From a bacterium (GTDB taxonomy: Bacteria; Zhuqueibacterota; Zhuqueibacteria; Residuimicrobiales; Krinioviventaceae), in contig JAJRST010000122.1 in NCBI GenBank assembly GCA_024278645.1, positions 1 to 10,082 of the forward strand: DNA of 10,082 nucleotides. The letters run 5' to 3'. This document shows positions 1 to 7,516 of this stretch, in pieces; the first letter of the stretch is position 1; the number at the start of each line of letters is the position of its first letter. The position numbers and the translations under genes are program-made. The notes beneath the pieces are model-generated. The model saw only the letters and a list, made by a program, of their open reading frames with translations. It ran no database searches and had not been told where the DNA came from.

Positions 1-1
1 G

Positions 2-1000
2 CAACGGCCGATCCGGATGCTGGAGGCGATCTCAAAGTACAAAGCGCAAATCAGCGGCGGGCCTAATTTCACTTATGATCTGCTTGTCAACAAAACGACG
101 CCGGAACAACGGGAAGGTCTGGACCTGAGATCTTGGACGGTTGCCTTTAACGGCGCCGAACCCATTCGCTGGGAGACGCTGGCCAAATTCGTCGACACAT
201 TCGAACCGTATGGCGTTCGAAAGGATATTCTTTATCCCTGCTTTGGATTGGCCGAGGGCACGCTTTTCGTTTCCGGCAGCGAGGTCGGTCACGAACCGGT
301 TGTCGTGAATTTTGATAAAAAGGCGCTGGAACGAAATCAACTGGTTGAAGCGGGCGGCGAGGACAAGGCCGTAACGCTGGTCAGCAGCGGGCATTTCAAA
401 GGCGATCAAGTCATTAAAATCGTCAACCCGGAAACCCGGCTGGAAGTGAAGAACGGCGAGCTCGGTGAAATTTGGGTGCATGGTCCGAGCATTGCCAAAG
501 GATATTGGAATAAAAAGGAAGAGTCTGAAAAGACCTTCAACGCCTATATCGCCGACACCGGCGAAGGGCCGTTTCTGCGCACTGAAGACTTGGGCTTTTT
601 AAAAGGCGATGAGCTTTTCGTCACCGGTCGCATTAAGGATTTGATCATTATTCGCGGCGTCAACTATTATCCGCAGGATATCGAGCGGGTTGTCGAGGTT
701 TGCCATCCGGATTTGCGGCAGGGCGGCGGCGCGGCGTTTTCAATTGAAGCGGATGGCGAAGAAAAGCTGGTCATTGCGCACGAGGTCGAATTCCGCGCCA
801 AGCCGGACATCAACGATGTGGCCGCGGCGATGCGCGAAGCCGTGGCCGAGAATTTTGATTTGCAATTGCACGCGTTGATGCTTGTCAAGCCGGGCCGCAT
901 ACCCAAAACATCAAGCGGCAAAATTCAACGTTATGCAAGCCGACTCGGTTATCTTAATGACACGCTGCAAAAGATCGCCGTATGGCATGCGGACGACTAA
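2..1000 (+). CDS. Fatty acyl-AMP ligase (FAAL), C-terminal part, 5' end outside window
   Basis: Activates a free fatty acid with ATP to acyl-AMP and passes it to the phosphopantetheine arm of an acyl carrier protein, here presumably the ACP that begins the next gene. The reading frame is open from base 2, so the true start lies upstream; 332 residues are visible of a family usually near 580-600. FAAL-type sequence is seen in SGGPNF (near 50-70), FNGAEPI, the FGLAEGTLFVSG block (near 240-280), GEIWVHGPSIAKGYW, DLIIIRGVNYYPQDIE and the C-terminal KTSSGKIQR whose lysine (920-922) is the catalytic A10 lysine. The NYYPQDIE ending is typical of FAAL rather than ordinary acyl-CoA ligases. Odd point: the A7 motif reads RTEDLG where the family normally has RTGDLG (codon 584-586); the ribose-binding Asp is kept. 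It stops with TAA at 998, nine bases before the next start and in the same frame. Confidence 0.93.
   Translation, partial: QRPIRMLEAISKYKAQISGGPNFTYDLLVNKTTPEQREGLDLRSWTVAFNGAEPIRWETLAKFVDTFEPYGVRKDILYPCFGLAEGTLFVSGSEVGHEPVVVNFDKKALERNQLVEAGGEDKAVTLVSSGHFKGDQVIKIVNPETRLEVKNGELGEIWVHGPSIAKGYWNKKEESEKTFNAYIADTGEGPFLRTEDLGFLKGDELFVTGRIKDLIIIRGVNYYPQDIERVVEVCHPDLRQGGGAAFSIEADGEEKLVIAHEVEFRAKPDINDVAAAMREAVAENFDLQLHALMLVKPGRIPKTSSGKIQRYASRLGYLNDTLQKIAVWHADD
998..1000 (+). other. In-frame TAA between FAAL and ACP
   Basis: This TAA ends the FAAL in an interdomain linker, and the sequence resumes in the same frame with GTG at 1010. Only a weak CAGG (1004-1007), two bases from the GTG, could serve as ribosome site. 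FAAL and ACP-KS occur both as one protein and as separate proteins in known lipopeptide systems, so this may be a true gene end or a nonsense change in a fused gene. I lean slightly to a true but translationally coupled boundary, with low certainty. Confidence 0.6.
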
Positions 1001-1009
1001 CAGCAGGTC

Positions 1010-4000
1010 GTGAACGCCCCGGTTCCCTCTGAGAAAAAAGCTGCCGTTCATGATGCACCCGTGGATAAAAAACGGCAGAAAGAGATTGAACAATGGTTGA
1101 TTGAAAGAATCTCCACCGAACTGAAGGTCCCGGCCGCGAATATCGATGTGACGCAGCCGTTCGCTCGTTACGGTCTTGATTCCGTTCGTGCAACCGGTTT
1201 AGCCGGCGACCTTGAGGAGTGGCTCGGTCGCTCGCTGCCCGCCACCCTGGCTTACGACTATCCCACGGTTGCAGCGCTGGCGAGATACCTGGCCACGGAT
1301 GGGGAAAGTGTTGGCGAGACGGTCCACGTCAAAGGTGATGAAAACGAAGCCATCGCCATCGTCGGCATGGGATGCCGGTTCCCGGGCGCCGGCAATGTGC
1401 GCGAATTCTGGCAGGAGCTGGTCAACGGCGTCGACGCCATTTCGGAAGTGACCAGGGAGCGCTGGGATATTGAAGAACTCTACGACCCGGATCCGGACTC
1501 GCCGGGCAAGGTTGTAACAAAATCCGGCGGTTTTGTCAAGGATGTCGATAAATTCGACGCATCATTTTTCGGCATTTCTCCCCGGGAAGCGACGCGCATG
1601 GATCCACAACAGCGCATGGTCCTCGAAGTGTCCTGGGAGACGCTGGAGGATGTCGGCATTGCTCCATCCGATTTGGCCGGCAGCAGAACCGGCGTGTTTG
1701 TCGGCGTCAGCAATAACGACTACTCCAAGTTGTTCGGCGACGATTTGAGCAGCATCGACACCTACACCAGCACCGGAAACGCCTTTAGCATCGTCGCCAA
1801 CAGGCTTTCTTTCTTTTATGATTTTCGCGGGCCGAGCATGGCGATTGATACGGCCTGTTCATCCTCCCTGGTCGCGCTGCACCAGGCCGTCAACAGCCTG
1901 CGTCGCGGCGAGTCCAATTTTGCCCTTGCCGGCGGCGTCAATCTCATCCTGTCGCCGGAAATAACCATCACATTTTCCCACGCCCGTCTCATGGCGCCCG
2001 ACGGCCGTTGCAAGACATTCGACGCCGGCGCCGACGGCTACTCGCGCGGCGAGGGATGCGGTTTTGTGGCGCTGAAACGACTTTCCGACGCCGAGCGCGA
2101 CGGCGATCGCATTTATGCGGTCATTCGCGGGTCGGCGGTCAACCAGGATGGCCGCAGCAATGGCCTGACCGCCCCGAACGGCCTGGCGCAGCAGCAAGTC
2201 ATTCGCGACGCCCTGCGCGACGCTCATGCCGAGCCGCAGGACATTAATTATATCGAAGCGCACGGCACCGGCACCATCCTCGGCGATCCCATCGAGGTCA
2301 AGTCCATCGCCGCGGTTATGAAAGATCGCCCAAAAGACGATCCCTGTTATATAGGCTCTGTGAAAACGAATATCGGACATCTGGAATCCGCCGCCGGCAT
2401 CGCCGGCATTATTAAAACGGCGCTGTCGCTTTATCACGAACAGATTCCGCCGCATTTGCATTTCAAACAGATCAATCCGCATATTCCGATTGAACAATTG
2501 CCCCTGGCCATACCGACCGAGGTTAAGGATTGGAAGCGGAATCAAAAGCCTCGCCTGGCCGGCGTCAGCTCTTTTGGCTTTGGCGGCGCCAATGCGCATG
2601 TCGTTCTTGCCGAAAGCGCGCCGGTCAAAATTGAGAGCGGGAAAGGTGTAGATCGCCCCGCCCATATTTTGACGCTGTCCGCAAAAGAAGAACAAGCCCT
2701 GGTCGAACATGCGCGTCAAATGGCCATATACCTGAATTCAGACGTATCTTTTAAAGATGTCTGTTTTACCGCCAATGCCGGGCGCGAACATTTCAAACAT
2801 CGCCTGGCGGTTGTCGGCGAATCCGCCGCCGTCGTTGCGGAAAAATTGCAACGCATGGCCGATGCTCAAACGGCCGGCGCCGGGTTTATCGGCTCTTCGG
2901 ATTTTCGATCCAATAAAATTGCATTCCTGTTCACCGGTCAGGGCGCACAATATGTGAACATGGGAAAGACCCTCTATGAGACGCAGCCGTTATTCCGCGC
3001 AACAATGGATGAATGCAACGAGATTTCCAAAAAATACCTGGACAAGCCGATCCTTTCGGTGATTTTCGACCCGGAAGACGAATCGCTGATTCACAATACA
3101 AAGTATACGCAACCGGCGCTGTTCACGATCGAGTATGCACTGGCAAAGCTCTGGCTGGCATGGGGCGTCACGCCCGACTATGTCATGGGGCACAGCATCG
3201 GCGAATTTGTCGCCGCCTGCATTGCCGGCGTGTATGGCCTTGATGACGGCTTCAAGCTGGTTGCCGCGCGCGGTCGTTTGATGGCGTCGCTGCCCGAGGA
3301 TGGCGGCATGGCCGTCGTCTTTGCCGGTTTGGATGTCGTAAAGGAAAAAATCGCCGACTTTGAGGGTGTTGATATCGCCGGCGTCAACGGTCCTGAAAAT
3401 ATTGTGTTGTCCGGCGACAAAGAAGCGATTGAAAAACTTGTCGCCATGTTTGAAAAGGAAGAAATTCAAACGCGCGAACTGGCGGTTTCTCACGCCTTCC
3501 ATTCGGCAAAGATGGAGCCGATCCTGGATGAATTTGAAGAAATCGCCGGCCAAATCGAATATAAAAAACCCGCCATTCCAATCATTTCCAACGTCACCGG
3601 CAAAGCCTTTGACGAAAAAGTCCCGGACGCCGCCTACTGGCGAAATCATATCCGCAATGCCGTCCTGTTTGCCGATGGCGTGCAGACCCTGAAAGAATTG
3701 GGTTGCAACGTTTTTGTCGAGCCCGGTCCCAATCCCCATCTAGTGGGTATGGGGCGTCGTTGCCTGCCGACGTACGAGGCGCTGTGGGTCGGCTCCCTTA
3801 AGGAAAAATTCAAAGAGTGGGAGTTCTTGTTGAACAGTCTCGCCCAGCTTTACGTCAATGGCATCGACGTCAATTGGCGGCAATTTGACGGCGTCTATCC
3901 GCGCGCAAAAGTTGAGATGCCGACCTATCCGTTCCAGCGCAAACGTTTTTGGATGGAGAAGAAAAGAGGCGGCAGACAGGGCGGCAAGATTGTGCATCCG

Positions 4001-6586
4001 TTGCTCGGCGTCGAGGAGCCGTCTCCGCCGGGGTTTGTGCAATATCACAATAAAATAAACGGCAATCTCGATCCCTATTTTTACCGGCATTCAATATTCA
4101 ATACGCCGGTCTTGCCCCCTTCCGCGTTTGTGGAAATGGGCATGTTTGCGGGAAAACGCATCATCAAGGATGGCCATGTCGCTCTCAAGGATGTAAAGTT
4201 CCACCAGGATTTGTCGCTGGCCGACTCTGACGACGGAACCGAGGTGCAGTTCGTCGTCATGCCGAAATCGGACCATGAAGCAACTTTCAAGGCCTACAGT
4301 CACCAGCCTCGGGAAGACGAGGATACGTGGGTGCTTCATGCAGAGGGCGTCATTATTCATGAGGATGACGATGAGGTTCGAAAGGGGCCTGATATTTCGC
4401 CTGCGACGATTAAAAAGCAGTGCCGGCCTCTGCCGCTGGAAGATTTTTATCGCAATCTGCAATCGGTCGGCCATTGTCTCGACGATGCCGCCAATGCATT
4501 TCAAGAGATATTTATCGGCGATGATGTTGCACTTGTAAAGCTAAAAGTGGCCGGGGATGTCAAAAGCCACATTCGGGATTATGAGCTGCATCCGTTGTAC
4601 CTGGACGCTTGCTGCCAGGTTCTTGGCTTGCTGGCCCACGAGGAAGAGACGGCTTTTATGCCCGATGGCTTTGAACGTCAATATTCATATAATAACGACT
4701 TTGAAGATATTTGGTGCTATGCCGTCGTTAAAACTTCGGACGAGCAAAGTATTGTCGGAGACGTCTACCTTGTCAGCGACTCGGATGAGATTTATCACGC
4801 CATTAAAGGTATGCGTTTGACGAAAATGTCGCCGGAGGAGAAACAGTTCTACGAAGCTTTGGCGTACGAGTTGACCAAGGATGTGGAGCTGCCGCGTCGG
4901 CAGGAGATAAGACCGTTGACGCGCAAAGACCTGCTGGCAGCCGAGGCGAATCAAAGAGAATCCATGTTGGTCGAGCATTTGCAGGCGCAGGCGGCTCGCG
5001 TGCTGGGAATGGATGCGTCTCAGCTCGATGTCGATCAGGGGATAACCAATTTCGGCCTCGACTCGATTATGGCGGTCGAGCTGCAGGCAAAGCTGGAAAA
5101 ATCGTTTGATTTCAAGCTGCCTGTTGCGCGGCTCATCGTTGGGCCGACGCTGCGCGAACTGGCGCAGTTTATTCTTGAAAGTATTCAAGGCGGTGGGAAA
5201 AACGATTCGCTGATAAAGCCGCTAGACGGTCCTGAATATGGCCTGTTTCCGCTTTCACATAACCAAAAGGCGATGTGGGTGCAGCACCAAATGGCGCCAA
5301 AGAGCATCTTTAACCCGGTTTATGCCGTGCGCATTCGTGCGCACGTGAATGTGGAAGCTTTGAATCACGCGCTTATGCTCGTCGCCAACCGGCATCCGTC
5401 GTTGCGCACGACCTTCCATTCAAAGAATGGCGAACTTTATCAGCGCGTGCACGAGTACCTTGATACAAGCTTAAAAGTGGAAGACACGGTGCATCTCGAT
5501 GAAGAGCAGGTGCAGGAGCAGTTGGAGCAGATCGCCAGCGAGACCTTTGATCTGGCGCGAGGGCCGTTGTTCCGAACCGTGCTGTTCAAACGCGCCGATG
5601 ACGAATACATTCTTCTCATCGCGGCGCACCATATCATTATGGATATGTGGTCTTTGGCGGTCATTATCAACGACATCAGCCAGCTTTATATCAACGCCGC
5701 CGACGGCGCCGGGCTGCTGCCGCTCGGGCTGCGTTATACCGACTTTATTGATTGGCAGGAAAAAATGCTCGGCGGCCCCGAGGGCGAAAAATTATGGAAC
5801 TATTGGAGCAATAAACTCGGGGGACGTCTGCCCGTCCTCGAGTTGCCGACCGATTTTCCGCGTCCGCCGGTGCAGACTTTCAACGGTAAAAATTGCACCG
5901 TTAAATTGGGCGCCAAATTAACGGAGAAACTGAAAGCGTTCAGCGACAGTCGGGGGTTGACGCTCTACATGACATTGCTGGCGGCGTTTAAGGTGCTGCT
6001 TTATAAATATACGGGCCAGGAAGACATCATCGTCGGTACGCCGACGACGGGCAGGACGCGTCCCGAATTGACCGACATTGTCGGCTATTTTGTAAATTCG
6101 GTCGCGCTCCGTTCTCTTGTGGACGACGCCGAAGCGTTTGACGAATTTGCTGTCGACGTGAAACAGACCGTTGTCGAGGCGCTTGAAAACCAGGATTATC
6201 CTTTTTATGATCTTGTTGAAAAACTGATGCCGCAGCGGGATATTAGCAGAACGACAATCTTTCAGATAATGTTCGTTTATCAAAAGGCGCACTTGCTGAA
6301 CGATCAGGGACTTTCATCCATCTCCCTGGGAATGGACGGCGAGACCATGGACTTTGCCGGAATGCCCCTCGAGGCGATTCCGATTGAAGGCCAGGTCGCC
6401 CCATTCGATATGACCCTGATGATGGCCGAGGGCCGGAATGGGCTTGGCGCTTCGTTAACCTTTAATACCGACCTTTACAAAGAAGATACGGTTTCGCGTC
6501 TGCTCGAACATTTCAAAACATTGTTGGAAAATATCGTCGAAAATCCAACGGCGCCGATCTCACAGCTCCAATTCGTGCCTTATTAG
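1010..6586 (+). CDS. Hybrid polyketide synthase, domains ACP-KS-AT-DH-ACP-C
   Basis: An 1858-residue multidomain synthase that extends a FAAL-loaded acyl chain and offers it for amide formation. Domains: ACP1 about 24-96 (GLDS, Ser58); KS 113-533 (DTACSSS with Cys283; EAHGTGT His418; KTNIGHLE His457); AT 636-935 (GHSIGE with Ser729; HAFH 828-831, the malonyl-type signature); DH about 996-1275 (His1027; LHPLYLDACCQ with Asp1199); ACP2 about 1305-1392 (GLDS, Ser1352); C domain about 1410-1850 (HHIIMDMWS with His1540, His1541, Asp1545). There is no ketoreductase or enoylreductase between DH and ACP2. The DH motif is non-standard: HSIFNTPVLPP, with Asn where HxxxGxxxxP has Gly. The GTG start at 1010 is the first start after the FAAL stop and has no good Shine-Dalgarno; it stays in the FAAL frame, so the two may once have been one protein. 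It ends at TAG 6584, just before the A domain and again in the same frame. Confidence 0.94.
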   Translation: MNAPVPSEKKAAVHDAPVDKKRQKEIEQWLIERISTELKVPAANIDVTQPFARYGLDSVRATGLAGDLEEWLGRSLPATLAYDYPTVAALARYLATDGESVGETVHVKGDENEAIAIVGMGCRFPGAGNVREFWQELVNGVDAISEVTRERWDIEELYDPDPDSPGKVVTKSGGFVKDVDKFDASFFGISPREATRMDPQQRMVLEVSWETLEDVGIAPSDLAGSRTGVFVGVSNNDYSKLFGDDLSSIDTYTSTGNAFSIVANRLSFFYDFRGPSMAIDTACSSSLVALHQAVNSLRRGESNFALAGGVNLILSPEITITFSHARLMAPDGRCKTFDAGADGYSRGEGCGFVALKRLSDAERDGDRIYAVIRGSAVNQDGRSNGLTAPNGLAQQQVIRDALRDAHAEPQDINYIEAHGTGTILGDPIEVKSIAAVMKDRPKDDPCYIGSVKTNIGHLESAAGIAGIIKTALSLYHEQIPPHLHFKQINPHIPIEQLPLAIPTEVKDWKRNQKPRLAGVSSFGFGGANAHVVLAESAPVKIESGKGVDRPAHILTLSAKEEQALVEHARQMAIYLNSDVSFKDVCFTANAGREHFKHRLAVVGESAAVVAEKLQRMADAQTAGAGFIGSSDFRSNKIAFLFTGQGAQYVNMGKTLYETQPLFRATMDECNEISKKYLDKPILSVIFDPEDESLIHNTKYTQPALFTIEYALAKLWLAWGVTPDYVMGHSIGEFVAACIAGVYGLDDGFKLVAARGRLMASLPEDGGMAVVFAGLDVVKEKIADFEGVDIAGVNGPENIVLSGDKEAIEKLVAMFEKEEIQTRELAVSHAFHSAKMEPILDEFEEIAGQIEYKKPAIPIISNVTGKAFDEKVPDAAYWRNHIRNAVLFADGVQTLKELGCNVFVEPGPNPHLVGMGRRCLPTYEALWVGSLKEKFKEWEFLLNSLAQLYVNGIDVNWRQFDGVYPRAKVEMPTYPFQRKRFWMEKKRGGRQGGKIVHPLLGVEEPSPPGFVQYHNKINGNLDPYFYRHSIFNTPVLPPSAFVEMGMFAGKRIIKDGHVALKDVKFHQDLSLADSDDGTEVQFVVMPKSDHEATFKAYSHQPREDEDTWVLHAEGVIIHEDDDEVRKGPDISPATIKKQCRPLPLEDFYRNLQSVGHCLDDAANAFQEIFIGDDVALVKLKVAGDVKSHIRDYELHPLYLDACCQVLGLLAHEEETAFMPDGFERQYSYNNDFEDIWCYAVVKTSDEQSIVGDVYLVSDSDEIYHAIKGMRLTKMSPEEKQFYEALAYELTKDVELPRRQEIRPLTRKDLLAAEANQRESMLVEHLQAQAARVLGMDASQLDVDQGITNFGLDSIMAVELQAKLEKSFDFKLPVARLIVGPTLRELAQFILESIQGGGKNDSLIKPLDGPEYGLFPLSHNQKAMWVQHQMAPKSIFNPVYAVRIRAHVNVEALNHALMLVANRHPSLRTTFHSKNGELYQRVHEYLDTSLKVEDTVHLDEEQVQEQLEQIASETFDLARGPLFRTVLFKRADDEYILLIAAHHIIMDMWSLAVIINDISQLYINAADGAGLLPLGLRYTDFIDWQEKMLGGPEGEKLWNYWSNKLGGRLPVLELPTDFPRPPVQTFNGKNCTVKLGAKLTEKLKAFSDSRGLTLYMTLLAAFKVLLYKYTGQEDIIVGTPTTGRTRPELTDIVGYFVNSVALRSLVDDAEAFDEFAVDVKQTVVEALENQDYPFYDLVEKLMPQRDISRTTIFQIMFVYQKAHLLNDQGLSSISLGMDGETMDFAGMPLEAIPIEGQVAPFDMTLMMAEGRNGLGASLTFNTDLYKEDTVSRLLEHFKTLLENIVENPTAPISQLQFVPY

Positions 6587-6589
6587 GAG
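6584..6589 (+). promoter_or_regulatory. TAG stop overlapping an AGGAG ribosome-binding site
   Basis: The stop codon TAG (6584-6586) shares bases with AGGAG (6585-6589). A TTG codon follows directly at 6590 and another at 6599, the second with a nine-base spacing that suits a Shine-Dalgarno. This would allow re-initiation of the A domain as a separate protein. The stop sits in the C-to-A linker, where related proteins read straight through (FVPY, stop, ELYQLLFGWN resembles the usual linker of the form AERxQLLxxWN). Confidence 0.5.
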
Positions 6590-7435
6590 TTGTATCAATT
6601 GCTGTTCGGCTGGAATGCGACCAATGCACCTTTGCCGGAAAAACCGATTATTCAGGATATATTCGCCGAACAAGTGCGGCGCAATCCCAGGGCGATCGCC
6701 GTTGATTTTGAAGGGCAACGTCTTACCTACCAGGAATTGGATGAAAAATCAAGCCAGCTTGGTCATCTGCTGCAGAAAAAAGGCGTGGGCCCGGAAATGG
6801 TCGTCGGCTTGTGCGTCGATCGTTCCCTGGAGGTGGTGATCGGCCTGCTTGGCATTCTAAAGGCCGGCGGCGCTTATATGCCCCTTGACCCCTATTATCC
6901 AAAAGATCGATTGAGCTATATGATCACCCACTCGAGAGTGCGGCAGGTCATATCGGTTTCCTCCCTGGCCGAGAACTTGCCCGATTTTGACGGCGAATAC
7001 ATTTATCTCGATAATGAGTGGCAGGCCATCGAGGATCAAAGTTGCGAGACGCCCGTCAACAATGTCACCCCGGAGAATCTGGCTTATATTATTTACACGT
7101 CCGGTTCAACCGGGCGGCCCAAGGGAGTGATGCTCACTCAAAAAGGGTTGGTCAACCTTGTGCAGGCGCAGATCAAGGCGTTTCGCGTTCGACCCGACAG
7201 CCGGGTGTTGCAGTACGCTTCCTTTAGTTTTGACGCTTCGGTCTCCGAGATTTTCATGGCGTTGGCCGCCGGGGCCACGCTTTACATGATCAACAGGGAA
7301 ACCATGCTGTCGCAAAGCGGGTTGCTTGGCGCGCTGCAGGAAAACGGCATTACCACCATTACCTTGCCGCCATCAATCCTGGCGGTGCTGCCGGAAGCCG
7401 AATTGCCAAAGTTGGAAACCGTTATCTCGGCCTGA
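6590..7435 (+). CDS. NRPS adenylation domain, N-terminal fragment
   Basis: Would select an amino acid and form its adenylate, if whole. The 281-residue fragment begins at TTG 6590 or, better placed after AGGAG, at TTG 6599. Core motifs in order: LTYQELDEKSSQLG (A1, near 6723), LKAGGAYMPLDPYYP (A2, near 6858), IIYTSGSTGRPKGVM (A3, the nucleotide loop, near 7087-7131), FSFDASVSEIFMALAAG (A4, near 7222-7272). Pocket residues by GrsA numbering seen here are Asp235, Ala236, Ser239, Thr278, Ile299 and Ala301. It stops at TGA 7433 in the middle of the large subdomain, before the A5 motif, so alone it could not be a working enzyme. The preceding condensation domain ends three bases upstream in the same frame. 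Confidence 0.75.
   Translation: MYQLLFGWNATNAPLPEKPIIQDIFAEQVRRNPRAIAVDFEGQRLTYQELDEKSSQLGHLLQKKGVGPEMVVGLCVDRSLEVVIGLLGILKAGGAYMPLDPYYPKDRLSYMITHSRVRQVISVSSLAENLPDFDGEYIYLDNEWQAIEDQSCETPVNNVTPENLAYIIYTSGSTGRPKGVMLTQKGLVNLVQAQIKAFRVRPDSRVLQYASFSFDASVSEIFMALAAGATLYMINRETMLSQSGLLGALQENGITTITLPPSILAVLPEAELPKLETVISA
7433..7435 (+). other. In-frame TGA at a conserved glycine of the A domain
   Basis: TGA replaces the Gly that follows the substrate-pocket residue Ala301 (GrsA numbering). Flanking residues align without gaps on both sides, so this is a substitution, not a frameshift. The family needs Gly here, which argues against a selenocysteine reading. Confidence 0.85.
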
Positions 7436-7516
7436 GAAGCGTGCACCAAAAACATCGTCAATCGTTGGAACAAGGCGCACCGATTTATTAACGCCTATGG
7501 CCCGACGGAATCAACA

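Noticed and set aside
1859..2719. 286-codon open frame on the minus strand
   Set aside because: It lies wholly across the KS and KS-AT linker, whose + strand motifs are unmistakable; a by-product of codon bias.
2990..3739. 249-codon open frame on the minus strand
   Set aside because: Opposite the AT domain with GHSIGE and HAFH on the + strand; no recognisable family.
7433..7435. UGA read as Gly under genetic code 25
   Set aside because: The expected residue fits, but GC content and a giant PKS/NRPS do not fit the reduced genomes that use this code, TGA appears to end the NRPS at 8540-8542, and the other two interruptions are TAA and TAG.
7433..7470. Selenocysteine insertion at the TGA
   Set aside because: The family has Gly, not Cys, at this position and I see no clear stem-loop directly after the TGA.
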